DNA from: an uncultured Bacteroidota bacterium
GTDB lineage: Bacteria > Bacteroidota > Bacteroidia > Bacteroidales > P3
Length of the DNA stretch: 64,000 bases
Direction: 5' to 3'
NCBI GenBank assembly: GCA_902777005.1
Contig: CACYSB010000006.1
Coordinates: 62,001 to 126,000, forward strand
The notes below the pieces were generated by a model. It was not told the origin of the DNA and did no database searches. It worked only from the letters and a program-made list of their open reading frames with translations. The stretch's first letter is position 1. Each line of letters begins with the position of its first letter. Below, in pieces: positions 7,012 to 16,722 of this stretch. The position numbers were made by a program, and so were the translations under genes.

Positions 7012-8709
7012 ATGAAACTGTTTAGCAACGTAAAAGGCGATCTTTTCGGCGGCGTTACCGCCGGTATCGTCGCACTGCCCTTGGCTCTTGCCTTCGGCAT
7101 ACAGGCCTTCTCCGGTGTCACTGACCCGTCGGCGGCCTCCATCGGCGCTTATGTGGGTCTCACCGGCGCCATGCTCCTCGGCTTCTTTGCCGCCCTCTTC
7201 GGCGGCACACACAGCCAGATTAGCGGCCCTACGGGACCTATGACTGTCGTCACCGCCACCCTTGTCACAGGAGCATGGACGGCATCGAACGGCAGCATTT
7301 CCGAGGTTATGCTATCCATGGCCCTCGCTGCCTTATTCTGCGGTCTTTTCCAGATTCTCTTTGGCCTCATCAAGATAGGCAAGTATGTCCGTTACATCCC
7401 TTATCCTGTCCTGAGCGGCTTCATGAGCGGCATCGGTGTCATCATCATCCTGCAGCAACTCTACCCCCTTGTTGGTGCCAGCAAAGGCGGTTCTATGATT
7501 GACCTCCTTGTCGGCCTGCCCGAAGCTGTGGCTGCCACCAACATCACAGCCTTGCTGCTTGGCATCGGCACCGTCGCCATCATCTACATCTTCCCCCTGA
7601 TTACCAAGAAAGTCCCCTCTACTCTTGTGGCACTTATCGTTATGACCGTCGTCTCGCTTTTCATAAACATGGACGGCGTTGCAACCATCGGAAAGATACC
7701 TTCAGGCATACCTATGCCTTTCTTCGCCAAGGAAGGGGTAAGCCTCGCCGGTATCAACTGGGGAGCGGTACTTATGGCTGCCATCGTCCCCGGCCTGACT
7801 CTTGCCGGCCTCGGCTCCATTGATACTCTGCTCACCTCCGTTGTGGCCGACAACATAACCAAGACCAAGCACAACAGCAACCAAGAGCTTATAGGGCAGG
7901 GCATAGGCAACGCCATTGCCGGCCTCTTCTGTGGCCTGCCCGGCGCCGGTGCAACCATGCGCACCGTCGTCAACGTCAAGAGTGGCGGCCGCACCCAGCT
8001 CAGCGGTATGGTGCATGCGTTGCTGCTGCTGGCCATCATGCTCGGCCTAGGTTCCGTCGTCCAGTACGTGCCGCTGTCGGTCCTCGCCGGTATTCTCATC
8101 ACTGTCGGCGTGGGCATCATCGACTTCCGCGGCTTCAAGGACTTGCCCAAGATACCGCGCGCCGACGCTGTCGTCCTCATCGTCGTCTTCCTCGTCACCG
8201 TCTTTGTAGACCTGCTCACTGCCGTCGGCATCGGCATGGTGATAGCATGCGTGCTCTTCATGAAGCGTGCCTCCGACCTCGTCGAGGGCGGCTACAGCAG
8301 CCAGGAACTCACCGGCTTCGACAAGGAGTCGCCATGGTCCGACGAGGGCGGCATGCCCGACACCGTGGCCCACAAGATATACGTGCAGCGTCTCAACGGC
8401 CCCATCTTCTTCGGCACCATCAACAAGTTCAAGGAGGTTATGCAGACAGTCCCCGACGGCACCAAGATAGTCATCATCCGTATGCGTCTGGTGAGCTTTA
8501 TGGACCAGAGCGGCCTCTACGCTATGGAGGAAGCTATCAAGGACCTGCAGGCACGTGGCGTGCAGGTTCTTATGACCATCATCCAGCCGCAGCCCATGTA
8601 CATGCTTACCACGCACAAGGTCATACCTGGCGTTGTCCCCGAGGACCACACCTTCAAGACATTCGAAGAGTGCACAGAATACCTGCGTAATCAATTAGAA
8701 AACAAATAA
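7012..8709 (+). CDS. SulP-family anion transporter with STAS domain
   Basis: A 565-residue inner-membrane transporter of the SLC26/SulP family. Residues 1-415 contain about a dozen hydrophobic segments, opening with DLFGGVTAGIVALPLALAFG and the SGPTGPMTVV motif of the substrate-binding region. Residues about 440-560 are a cytoplasmic STAS domain (VYVQRLNGPIFFGTINKF, then KIVIIRMRLVSFMDQSGLYA). Family members carry sulfate, bicarbonate or dicarboxylates; the sequence gives no clear preference. It is followed after 4 bases by the YebC-type gene, so the two may be co-transcribed. Confidence 0.93.
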   Translation: MKLFSNVKGDLFGGVTAGIVALPLALAFGIQAFSGVTDPSAASIGAYVGLTGAMLLGFFAALFGGTHSQISGPTGPMTVVTATLVTGAWTASNGSISEVMLSMALAALFCGLFQILFGLIKIGKYVRYIPYPVLSGFMSGIGVIIILQQLYPLVGASKGGSMIDLLVGLPEAVAATNITALLLGIGTVAIIYIFPLITKKVPSTLVALIVMTVVSLFINMDGVATIGKIPSGIPMPFFAKEGVSLAGINWGAVLMAAIVPGLTLAGLGSIDTLLTSVVADNITKTKHNSNQELIGQGIGNAIAGLFCGLPGAGATMRTVVNVKSGGRTQLSGMVHALLLLAIMLGLGSVVQYVPLSVLAGILITVGVGIIDFRGFKDLPKIPRADAVVLIVVFLVTVFVDLLTAVGIGMVIACVLFMKRASDLVEGGYSSQELTGFDKESPWSDEGGMPDTVAHKIYVQRLNGPIFFGTINKFKEVMQTVPDGTKIVIIRMRLVSFMDQSGLYAMEEAIKDLQARGVQVLMTIIQPQPMYMLTTHKVIPGVVPEDHTFKTFEECTEYLRNQLENK

Positions 8710-8713
8710 TACT

Positions 8714-9424
8714 ATGGGAAGAGCATTTGAATACCGCAAAGCGCGCAAGCTTAAGCGGTGGGGCCACATGGCCCGCACATTCACCAAGATTGGTAAGGAA
8801 ATTGAACTGGCAGTCCTTGCCTCGGGTCCCGACCCCTCCTCCAACCTGCGTCTGCGTCTGCTGATGCAGACCGCCAAGAGCGAGTCGATGCCCAAGGAGA
8901 ACGTCGAGCGAGCCATCAAGCGTGCCACCGAAAAGGACAAGTCGGCCTACAAGGAGGTCGTCTACGACGGCAAAGGGCCTCACGGCACCGCCATCGTGGT
9001 GGAGACCGCCACCGACAACCCCACGCGCACCGTCGCCAACCTCCGCGCCGCCTTCGTCCGCGGCAAGGGCGAGCTCGGCACCATGGGCATGAACGACTTC
9101 CTCTTCGAGCGCAAGTGCTCTTTCGTCGTGGCGTGGCGCGACGACATCGACATGGACGAACTTGAGCTGGAGCTCATCGATTGCGATATCGACGAGGTGT
9201 TCCGCGACGAGGACGAGATACTCATCTATGCCGACTTCAAAAACTACGGTCCCATATCCAAGTACCTCGAAGACAAAGGTCTTGAGATAAAGAGCTTCAA
9301 GTTTGAGCGCATTCCCATCACCATGCGCGAGCTCTCACCCGAGGAGCAGGAAGACGTCAACGCCCTCATCGAGCGCCTCGAGAACGACGACGACGTCGTC
9401 AATGTCTTCCATAATATGGCATAA
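8714..9424 (+). CDS. YebC/PmpR-family regulator (TACO1-like)
   Basis: A 236-residue protein matching the YebC family over its full length: MGRAFEYRKARKLKRWGHMA at the N-terminus in place of the classical MAGHSKW, TKIGKEIELAV, PKENVERAIKRATEK, then VYDGKGPHGTAIVVE. The Bacteroidetes branch has this N-terminus. Members bind DNA as regulators or assist translation of proline-rich stretches on the ribosome. The C-terminal third is acidic (ENDDDVVNVFHNM), as usual. Confidence 0.93.
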   Translation: MGRAFEYRKARKLKRWGHMARTFTKIGKEIELAVLASGPDPSSNLRLRLLMQTAKSESMPKENVERAIKRATEKDKSAYKEVVYDGKGPHGTAIVVETATDNPTRTVANLRAAFVRGKGELGTMGMNDFLFERKCSFVVAWRDDIDMDELELELIDCDIDEVFRDEDEILIYADFKNYGPISKYLEDKGLEIKSFKFERIPITMRELSPEEQEDVNALIERLENDDDVVNVFHNMA

Positions 9425-9479
9425 TATACATTATCACAGGTCTTTACGAAAGAGGGGCTACGGACAATTGTTGCTACGG

Positions 9480-9600
9480 CAGCGTTTGTCCGTAGCCCCT
9501 CCGTAGTCGCTCCGTAGTCGCTCCGACTCCGGTCCGACTGTTTAACGGTTGTTTAACGGTTTTTGGTCGGAGGGGAGTCGGAGGGGTGTCGGAGAAGGGG
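9480..9600. repeat. Intergenic repeat of the CTCCG/TTTAACGG family
   Basis: The stretch has several CTCCGTAG and CTCCGACT units, then ACTGTTTAACGGTTGTTTAAC, then the complementary GGAGGGGAGTCGGAGGGG, so the outer arms can pair with each other. Related stretches lie at 43617-43741 and 54296-54430. The 301 bp between the YebC gene and arcA holds this repeat and the arcA promoter and no gene. Confidence 0.6.
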
Positions 9601-9652
9601 TGTTGTGGATAAATTTTTTTGTGGTGGCTGCGGTATATTGAAAAAATATTCG

Positions 9653-9660
9653 TATATTTG
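9653..9660 (+). promoter_or_regulatory. -7 promoter element of arcA
   Basis: TATATTTG fits TAnnTTTG and is 66 bases upstream of the arcA start, in an AT-rich stretch. No well-spaced TTTG -33 box is seen. Confidence 0.55.
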
Positions 9661-9725
9661 CAATCTCTACCATATATGCCCGAGATGGGGTGTATATGGT
9701 GTAGTATAATGATAGATAGTATTAT

Positions 9726-10973
9726 ATGGACAGAAAGATATTGGAACCATGCAGCGTGAATGTGGCTTCGGAGACGGGGCGCCTGCGTGCTGTGCTGCTG
9801 CACCGCCCGGGGGTGGAGATTGAGCGGATGACGCCGCTGAACGCTGCACACGCACTTTACAGTGACATTCTGAACAAACCGATAGTGGACACGGAGTACA
9901 GCAATTTCTGCGGTGTGCTGGAGAAATGGACGGATGTCTACTATGTGGAGGATATTCTGGAGCACTTGCTGAAGGATGTGGAGCTGCGCCGCCACCTGGT
10001 GGAGGAGAGCTGCAAGATGGACCGATGCACCGAACTGAAAGACCTGTTGATTGACATGGAGGCCCGCGACCTTGCCGCGGTGCTGATAGAGGGTTACGAG
10101 AACCCCAAGTGGAATGGGGTTGATGACGACCGCTACCTGCTGAAGCCGTTGTACAACCTGTTCTTCACGCGCGACGCGTCGAGCACGATGTACGACCGTG
10201 TGCTCATCAACTCGATGAGTTTCGAGGTGAGGGAGCGCGAGACGCTGATTTACGAGGCTATCTTCAAGCATTTCTTCAAGGTGGGCACGCTGAACGCGAT
10301 GGCGTGGGACAAGGATGCGAGGACCGAGGGCGGCGACGTGCAGATCGCCTCGCCGGAGCTGCTCTGCATAGGCCAGGGTATCCGCACCAACGAGAAGGGC
10401 ATCAGGTATCTGGCGGAGACTTTCGCCAAGGAGCGCGAGCGCTTCCACATATTGACGCAGGAGCTGCCGATGAGCCCCGAGAGTTTCATACATCTGGACA
10501 TGGTGTTCACGTTCCTGGGCAAGCACCAGTGCATGATTTTCGAGCCTATGTTGAAGAAGACGGGCTTGTTTGCCGGCAAGGCGACGACGTTGATTACCGT
10601 CGAGGGGGGCAAGATCAGCTACCGCGAGGTGCCTAACATGGTGGAGGGGTTGAACAGCCTGGGCTGGGAGATAGAGCCTGTGATTGGCGGCGGAAGCGAC
10701 CCGTGGGTGCAGTTGCGCGAGCAGTGGCACAGCGGGTGCAACTTCTTCTCGCTGGGCGACGGCAAGGTGATCGGCTATCGCCGCAACACCAAGACGATAG
10801 AGGCGTTGGACAAGGCCGGATTCGCTGTGCTCAACGCAGAGGATATTGTAAGCGGCAAGGTGGACATGAAGGCCTACGACAAGTTTGTGGCAGCCTTCCC
10901 CGGCAGCGAGCTGCCCCGTGCCGGCGGCGGCGCACGCTGTATGACGATGCCGATATTGCGCGATGCGCAGTAA
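9726..10973 (+). CDS. arcA: Arginine deiminase
   Basis: Hydrolyses L-arginine to citrulline and ammonia, the first step of the ATP-yielding arginine deiminase route, in the cytoplasm. The 415-residue length is normal. Conserved elements: GRLRAVLLHRPG near the N-terminus, LFFTRDASS (about 144-152), the substrate-binding EGGDVQIAS, the catalytic-site HLDMVFTFLG and the C-terminal nucleophile Cys405 in GGGARCMTMP. The other pathway genes (ornithine carbamoyltransferase, carbamate kinase, antiporter) are not adjacent, so the enzyme may serve nitrogen release or acid tolerance or work with genes elsewhere. Confidence 0.95.
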   Translation: MDRKILEPCSVNVASETGRLRAVLLHRPGVEIERMTPLNAAHALYSDILNKPIVDTEYSNFCGVLEKWTDVYYVEDILEHLLKDVELRRHLVEESCKMDRCTELKDLLIDMEARDLAAVLIEGYENPKWNGVDDDRYLLKPLYNLFFTRDASSTMYDRVLINSMSFEVRERETLIYEAIFKHFFKVGTLNAMAWDKDARTEGGDVQIASPELLCIGQGIRTNEKGIRYLAETFAKERERFHILTQELPMSPESFIHLDMVFTFLGKHQCMIFEPMLKKTGLFAGKATTLITVEGGKISYREVPNMVEGLNSLGWEIEPVIGGGSDPWVQLREQWHSGCNFFSLGDGKVIGYRRNTKTIEALDKAGFAVLNAEDIVSGKVDMKAYDKFVAAFPGSELPRAGGGARCMTMPILRDAQ

Positions 10974-11006
10974 AGGTTACGGGTTACAGATTACGGGTTA
11001 CAGATT
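10974..11006. repeat. GGTTACGGGTTACAG-type iterated tract
   Basis: Two to three near copies of GGTTACGGGTTACAGATT lie directly behind the arcA stop. The same kind of tract recurs at 32780-32815. Confidence 0.55.
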
Positions 11007-11031
11007 GAGATAACTAACAAAAACTAAAATA

Positions 11032-14000
11032 ATGAAACAGTATCATCTGGCAAACAACATCATAGGCTGGGTCATAGGACTCATTGCCTGTGCTGTGTAC
11101 ATCATGACGGCGGAAGCCACCGCCTCGTGGTGGGATTGCGGTGAGTACATCAGCACCGCATTTAAACTGCAAGTGGGTCACCCTCCGGGAGCCCCGACGT
11201 TCCAGCTTGTGGGACGCTTGTTCTCGATGTTTTCGAGCCCCGAGACAGCGGCGCATGCCGTCAACGTGATGTCGGCAGTGTGCAGCGGTCTTACTATACT
11301 CTTCCTTTTCTGGGCTATCACGATGCTTGGAAAGCACCTGCTGCCGGACCCGAAGAACCCCAGCCTTAAGGACTGGAGGACATGGGGGGTGTTTGCCGCC
11401 GGTGTGGTGGGCTCGCTGGCCTACTGTTTCAGCGACACCTTCTGGTTCTCGGCCGTCGAGGGCGAGGTGTACGCCATGTCGTCGTTCTTTACGGCGCTGG
11501 TGTTCTGGGCGATACTGAAGTGGGAAGAGCAGAGCGACGACCCGCACGCGCTGCGTTGGTTGATACTCATCAGCCTGCTGGTGGGTGTGGCCATCGGTGT
11601 CCACCTGTTGAACCTGTTGACGGTGCCCGCCATCTTCTATGTGGTCTACTTCAAGAAGTGGCCGAAGACGACGTGGAAGGGCTTTATTGTCACCGGTGTG
11701 CTGAGTGTCATCACGCTGGGTGTGATACTGTGGGGTATCATCCCCGGCATTGTCAATATTGACTCGGCTGTGGATGTGTTCTTTGTGAACACGTTGGGGC
11801 TGCCGTTCGGCAGTGGCACCGTGGTGTACTTCACGCTCATCGCCGCCCTTGTGGTGTGGGGACTGTGGTACACGCACAAGAAGAACAAGCCCATCATCAA
11901 CGCCGCCATACTGAGCTTCGCTATGGTGGTGATAGGGTACAGCACTTTCTTTGTGCTTGTCATCCGCGCCAACACCAATACGCCGCTCAACGAGAATGCG
12001 CCGAAGGATGCCGTTGCAATGCGTGCCTATCTGGGCCGCGAGCAGTACGGCGACACGCCGCTCTTCACCGGCCAGTTCTACACCGCCGGTGCGCCTACCG
12101 GTGTGAAGGAAGGCTACACCAAGTACATACGCGGCAAGAGTGATACGGGCAAGGACCGCTACATTGTGGCAGCCCATGCGCAGAAGTACATATACAACGA
12201 GAGGCACACGGGTTTCTTCCCCCGTATGTGGAGCGACGATACCAAGCGCGACCATCCGCGTTTCTACGAGTATTGGGCCGGCAAGTGCTACAATGGACAG
12301 AAGCCTACCGGTGCGCAGAACCTCAAGTTCTTCAACCGTTACCAGCTGGGCTGGATGTACTGGCGTTACTTCATGTGGAACTTCGCCGGTCGCCAGAACG
12401 ACATACAGGGCCACTACTTTAACGATGATGGAACGCGCGACTACCTGAGCGGCAACTGGATAAGCGGCATCAAGTTTATCGACGAGAGCCGTCTGGGTCC
12501 GCAGGACAACCTGCCGGAGGCCATGGAGAACAACAAGGCCCGCAACAAATACTACATGTTGCCGTTGCTGCTTGGTATCCTTGGCTTGGTTTACCATATC
12601 CGCAAGCACCCGAAGGACGCGTTCATTGTGTTCATCATGTTCTTCATGACGGGTCTGGCCATCGCCATCTATCTGAACATGCCGCCGAAGCAGCCGCGTG
12701 AGCGTGACTATGCCTTCGTGGGTTCGTTCAGCTTCTACGCCATATGGATAGGCCTCGGTGTAATGGCTTTGTCGGAATGGATAAGTGGCCTCTTCAAGAA
12801 GCGGGGTGTCCCCGCCGACAAAGAGGCTGCCGCACCAAAGGCCTACAAGGTGGTGATGCCGGTGGTCTTTGTGGTGTGTATGGCCGCTGTGCCGTGTCTG
12901 ATGGCTGCGGAGAACTGGGACGACCACGACCGTTCGCAGAAGACCGCTGCACGCGACTTTGCGCAGAACTACCTAAAAAGCATCAATAAGAATGGCATAC
13001 TGATAACCTTCGGCGACAACGACACCTTCCCGCTGTGGTACGCCCAGGAGGTTGAGGGGACACGCACCGATGTGCGCATACTGAACTACACGCTCTCCGG
13101 CATGTACTGGTATGTCGAGCAGCTGTTCAACAAGCTCTACGAGGGAGAGGCTTTACCGTTTACGCTGCCCAAGGAGTATTACGGACTCGGTAAGGATGTC
13201 TACTATATCATGGATCGTTCGAACGACTACCTTGAGGTCACCGACGTGCTTGCAATGCTGCGCGACCATCCCGACCGCTTCACGGTTCGCGACCAGCGCA
13301 GCGGACAGGAGTTCATGTACCTGCCCACCAAGCGCTTCAAGATTACGCTTGATATTCCTGCTCTCGTCGAGGCTGGCGTAATACCTGCAGAGATTGCAGA
13401 ATCTGTCAACCCGGAGATACGCTGGGAGATTGGCAAACAGGCCCTCTACCGCCACGAGCTGATGATACTTGACATTCTGGGCACCAACCGCTTCATGCGC
13501 GACATCAACATCATGAATCCCGGATATATCCGCGACGTGTTCCCTTATGTGTATAGCTACACCGTGCAGGAGGGCATGAACTATAAGCTGATTCCATATC
13601 CGCGTCAGGGTGGACGTTACACAGAAGGCACTGCCGACTACTACATCAATGGTGTTGACGGCGAGCCGCTGAAGTGGGGTAACCTCAACAGCAACATCTA
13701 TGTTGACCCGATAAGTCTCAACATGGGCACTGTGCAGCGCCAGTCGCTGACGATCCTCGCCTATGACGAGTACAACATAGGCAACAAGGAGAAGGCACGC
13801 AAGCTACTTGACATTGCTCAGAAGTTCTTCCCGGCCCCCAACTTCCCTATAGACGTCTATGCAGTGTATATTGTTACCGGCAACACACGTGTCGATGTCG
13901 TGGAGCTGTACAAGAATATATATGGCGAAGCCGAAGCGCGCGAGTTGTGGCAGTCGGCCTACAAGTACTACAGTGCAGAGATAGACTATCTGGCACGTTT

Positions 14001-14154
14001 CCGTGGCGACAAAGCCGCCGGTGTGCGAGGCCAGTTGCAGGGTGACCTGCAGATAATGAAGCTCCTCGGCGATGTGGCTTCGCACACACTGGAGGATGCA
14101 GCATTGACGCAGCAGGCCGAAGACATACTGGCTCGTTTCAACAACATGTATTGA
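11032..14154 (+). CDS. GT117 (DUF2723) membrane glycosyltransferase
   Basis: A 1040-residue polytopic membrane protein with PMT-like architecture. The N-terminal loop TASWWDCGEYISTAF carries the conserved acidic residues (Asp/Glu after WW) expected for catalysis in the first periplasmic loop; GHPPGAPTFQLVGRLFS follows. About ten to thirteen membrane helices fill residues 1-600, and residues 620-1040 form a soluble, probably periplasmic domain (ITFGDNDTFPLWYAQE, NYTLSGMYWYVEQLFN). In Bacteroidetes this family is thought to use a lipid-linked sugar donor for protein or glycan modification. The gene overlaps the next small gene by one base. Confidence 0.9.
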   Translation: MKQYHLANNIIGWVIGLIACAVYIMTAEATASWWDCGEYISTAFKLQVGHPPGAPTFQLVGRLFSMFSSPETAAHAVNVMSAVCSGLTILFLFWAITMLGKHLLPDPKNPSLKDWRTWGVFAAGVVGSLAYCFSDTFWFSAVEGEVYAMSSFFTALVFWAILKWEEQSDDPHALRWLILISLLVGVAIGVHLLNLLTVPAIFYVVYFKKWPKTTWKGFIVTGVLSVITLGVILWGIIPGIVNIDSAVDVFFVNTLGLPFGSGTVVYFTLIAALVVWGLWYTHKKNKPIINAAILSFAMVVIGYSTFFVLVIRANTNTPLNENAPKDAVAMRAYLGREQYGDTPLFTGQFYTAGAPTGVKEGYTKYIRGKSDTGKDRYIVAAHAQKYIYNERHTGFFPRMWSDDTKRDHPRFYEYWAGKCYNGQKPTGAQNLKFFNRYQLGWMYWRYFMWNFAGRQNDIQGHYFNDDGTRDYLSGNWISGIKFIDESRLGPQDNLPEAMENNKARNKYYMLPLLLGILGLVYHIRKHPKDAFIVFIMFFMTGLAIAIYLNMPPKQPRERDYAFVGSFSFYAIWIGLGVMALSEWISGLFKKRGVPADKEAAAPKAYKVVMPVVFVVCMAAVPCLMAAENWDDHDRSQKTAARDFAQNYLKSINKNGILITFGDNDTFPLWYAQEVEGTRTDVRILNYTLSGMYWYVEQLFNKLYEGEALPFTLPKEYYGLGKDVYYIMDRSNDYLEVTDVLAMLRDHPDRFTVRDQRSGQEFMYLPTKRFKITLDIPALVEAGVIPAEIAESVNPEIRWEIGKQALYRHELMILDILGTNRFMRDINIMNPGYIRDVFPYVYSYTVQEGMNYKLIPYPRQGGRYTEGTADYYINGVDGEPLKWGNLNSNIYVDPISLNMGTVQRQSLTILAYDEYNIGNKEKARKLLDIAQKFFPAPNFPIDVYAVYIVTGNTRVDVVELYKNIYGEAEARELWQSAYKYYSAEIDYLARFRGDKAAGVRGQLQGDLQIMKLLGDVASHTLEDAALTQQAEDILARFNNMY

Positions 14155-14417
14155 TGCCTATGAAAGCGGCCAAACCAAAGCAGAGAAAATACGTCGTCAC
14201 ACTCAGTGAGTGTGAGATGCGTCGACTGTCGGTCTATGCTGAACAGAACGGCATAGACCGGCCGACGGCGCTGGCACGTATCCTCCACCGCGGCCTCCGC
14301 GAGGCAGCCTCTATGGTTCACGCCGACAATACCGATGAAAACCAGCTCCGGCTCTTCGACGCCGTGCAAATAGACATATTCAACAATACCGCAAAGGTAA
14401 ACCCACAGGAGGACTAA
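14154..14417 (+). CDS. Small ribbon-helix-helix-like protein
   Basis: An 87-residue protein starting at the ATG that shares one base with the preceding stop (TGATG). KYVVTLSECEMRRLSVYAEQ followed by GIDRPTALARILHRGLREA has the pattern of a CopG-type ribbon-helix-helix DNA-binding domain: one strand and two helices. The remaining C-terminal part is polar and ends just before atpB. No toxin gene is adjacent. It may be a local regulator; a chance resemblance is possible. Confidence 0.55.
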   Translation: MPMKAAKPKQRKYVVTLSECEMRRLSVYAEQNGIDRPTALARILHRGLREAASMVHADNTDENQLRLFDAVQIDIFNNTAKVNPQED

Positions 14418-14418
14418 T

Positions 14419-15498
14419 ATGAAGAGACTGTTTCGTATATTGATGGTGGCATTCATGATGGCTCTTCCGGCTGTCAATGCACATGCCGCAGAGGACGGCG
14501 GCTTTGACCCGGGCTCAATGATTATTGGCCACGTCACCGACGCCCACTCGTGGCACATGTTCGACTACTACACCTCCGACAGTGTGGAGCATGCTGTCGC
14601 CATTCCGCTGCCAGTAATCCTGATCAATGACGGTCGTGTTGACATTTTTATGTCAAGCCGCTTCCATCATGGACACGCCGATTACAAGGGCTATCGTCTT
14701 GTCGGCGGCGGTGCCGAGAAGGAGGAGATTGTATGTGTCGACGAAGCCGGCAACCTCACTGGCGCCAAGCCCATCGACCTATCCATCACCAAAACAGCGG
14801 CGGCCATCATCATCGCCGTCATCCTTCTGCTGGTCATTATCTTCATAGCCCGTGCAGGATACAAGAAGCGCCCCAATCAGGCACCCCATGGTCTGCAGAG
14901 CCTTGTGGAGATGCTTGTGGTATTTGTGCGCGACAGCATCGCCAAGCCGATGATAGGGGAGAAACGCTACGAGCGCTACCTGCCTTATCTGTTGACGCTC
15001 TTCTTCTTCATCTTCTTTTGCAACATCCTTGGTTTGATACCATTCTTCCCGGCAGGTGCCAACATCACGGGCAATATAGCAGTGACGGCCACCCTCGCCG
15101 TGATTACCTTCCTTATCACCAATATCAGCGGCAACCGCCACTATTGGACTGACATCTTCAACACCCCCGGCGTGCCGGCGTGGCTCAAGATATTCCCCCT
15201 GATGCCAGTGGTCGAGCTCGTTGGAGTCTTCACCAAGCCTATAGTGCTGATGATACGACTCTTCGCCAACATGACGGCAGGCCATATCGTCATCCTTGGT
15301 TTCATCGTGATTATCTTCATCCTTAGTAACCTCTTCGGCATGGCAGTAGGCGGTGCCGTCTCGGTGGTCAGCGTGCTCTTCAGCGTTTTCATTTCGCTAC
15401 TTGAATGTCTGGTGGCCTACATCCAGGCCTTCGTCTTCACCATGCTCACCGCTCTATACATTGGTATGGCCGTCCAAGAGCCACATCATGCAGAATAA
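14419..15498 (+). CDS. atpB: ATP synthase F0 subunit a
   Basis: Stator subunit of the proton channel in the inner membrane. The 359-residue protein has a cleavable-looking N-terminal signal (ILMVAFMMALPAVNAHA), a ~110-residue periplasmic extension with many His residues that is typical of Bacteroidetes subunits a, and five to six membrane helices from about residue 125. The essential Arg lies in IVLMIRLFANMTAGHIVILG; the helix-5 segment is followed by QAFVFTMLTALYIGMAV. The start follows the RHH gene by one base. The usual partners (subunits c, b, delta, alpha, gamma) do not follow; pgk does. Confidence 0.95.
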   Translation: MKRLFRILMVAFMMALPAVNAHAAEDGGFDPGSMIIGHVTDAHSWHMFDYYTSDSVEHAVAIPLPVILINDGRVDIFMSSRFHHGHADYKGYRLVGGGAEKEEIVCVDEAGNLTGAKPIDLSITKTAAAIIIAVILLLVIIFIARAGYKKRPNQAPHGLQSLVEMLVVFVRDSIAKPMIGEKRYERYLPYLLTLFFFIFFCNILGLIPFFPAGANITGNIAVTATLAVITFLITNISGNRHYWTDIFNTPGVPAWLKIFPLMPVVELVGVFTKPIVLMIRLFANMTAGHIVILGFIVIIFILSNLFGMAVGGAVSVVSVLFSVFISLLECLVAYIQAFVFTMLTALYIGMAVQEPHHAE

Positions 15499-15522
15499 AC
15501 CCAATAAAACCCCAATAACCCC

Positions 15523-16719
15523 ATGAAAAGCATAAAAGATATCAATTTTGCAGGCCGCAAGGTGCTGCTGCGCGTAGACTTCAACGTCCCCATGAACGAC
15601 CAGAAGCAGATCACCGACGACACCCGCATGCGTGAGTCGATGCCCACCATCGAGAAGCTCCTCAAGGACGGCGCCGCCGTCATCATCATGGCCCACTTTG
15701 GCCGTCCCAAGAAAGGCGGCTTCGAGCCCGAGTTGACCCTCGAGCCGGTGGCCAAGTATTTGGAGACCCTAATCAATCGTCCCGTGAAGTTCACACAAGA
15801 ACTCCTCGGCAGCGGCAAGCCCGAGGCTATGGCCAAAGAGCTTAAGGCCGGTGAGGTGATGCTCCTCGAGAACATCCGCTTCTATCCTGAAGAGACCAAG
15901 GGTGGTGAAGATCTTGCCCGCCAGTTGGCCGCCCTCGGCGACTGCTACATCAATGACGCCTTTGGTGCCGCCCACCGCGAGCACTCGTCGACCGCCGTCA
16001 TCGCCAAGTTCTTTCCCAACGACAAATACTTCGGCTTCCTCATGGAGAACGAGGTGCGCAACCTCGAGAAACTCATGCAAAATCCTCCGCGTCCCTTCAC
16101 CGCCATCATCGGCGGCTCCAAGGTCAGCAGCAAGATTGGCATCCTCGAGAACCTCCTCGACAAAGTCGACAACATGATTATCATCGGCGGTATGCGCTAC
16201 ACCTTCACCAAGGCCCTCGGCGGCAAGATCGGCAACTCCATCTGCGAGGACGACAAGCTCGACCTGGCTCGTGAGCTTATGCGCCGCATGGACGAGAAGG
16301 GCGTGAAATACTATCTGCCCGTCGACAGCGTCATTGGCGACAAGTTCGGCAACGACGCCAACACCCAGATTGTCCCCTCCGGCGAGGTGCCCGACGGCTG
16401 GGAGAGCATGGACTGCGGCCCCGAGAGCTGCAAAGCCATCCACGACATCGTTATGAACAGCAAGACTATCCTCTGGAACGGCCCTGCCGGTGTCTTCGAG
16501 CTTGAGACCTTCGCCAAAGGCACCAAGGCCATCGCCCAGAGCGTGGCCGAGAGCTGCAAGAAGGGCTGCTTTGCCGCCGTTGGCGGTGGCGACAGCGTGG
16601 CTGCCGTCAAGCAGATGGGCATTGCCGACCAGATGAGCTACGTCTCCACCGGTGGCGGCGCCATGCTTGAGTACCTCGAAGGCAAGGTCCTTCCCGGCAT
16701 CAAAGCCATCCAAGACTAA
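15523..16719 (+). CDS. pgk: Phosphoglycerate kinase
   Basis: Glycolytic enzyme that transfers phosphate from 1,3-bisphosphoglycerate to ADP in the cytosol. All landmarks are present: KVLLRVDFNVPMND at the N-terminus (substrate loop), ENIRFYPEE and NDAFGAAHREHSS, the hinge region, then ILWNGPAGVFE and the nucleotide loop GGGDSVAAVKQ followed by SYVSTGGGAMLEYLEGK. The 398-residue length is standard. It lies 24 bp after atpB and 3 bp before the YgiQ gene, so it is likely expressed with the latter. Confidence 0.98.
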   Translation: MKSIKDINFAGRKVLLRVDFNVPMNDQKQITDDTRMRESMPTIEKLLKDGAAVIIMAHFGRPKKGGFEPELTLEPVAKYLETLINRPVKFTQELLGSGKPEAMAKELKAGEVMLLENIRFYPEETKGGEDLARQLAALGDCYINDAFGAAHREHSSTAVIAKFFPNDKYFGFLMENEVRNLEKLMQNPPRPFTAIIGGSKVSSKIGILENLLDKVDNMIIIGGMRYTFTKALGGKIGNSICEDDKLDLARELMRRMDEKGVKYYLPVDSVIGDKFGNDANTQIVPSGEVPDGWESMDCGPESCKAIHDIVMNSKTILWNGPAGVFELETFAKGTKAIAQSVAESCKKGCFAAVGGGDSVAAVKQMGIADQMSYVSTGGGAMLEYLEGKVLPGIKAIQD

Positions 16720-16722
16720 TCG

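Noticed and set aside
11014..12927. Long minus-strand ORF of 637 codons opposite the GT117 gene
   Set aside because: His/Val/Arg-rich translation without domain pattern; a shadow of a GC-rich gene on the other strand.
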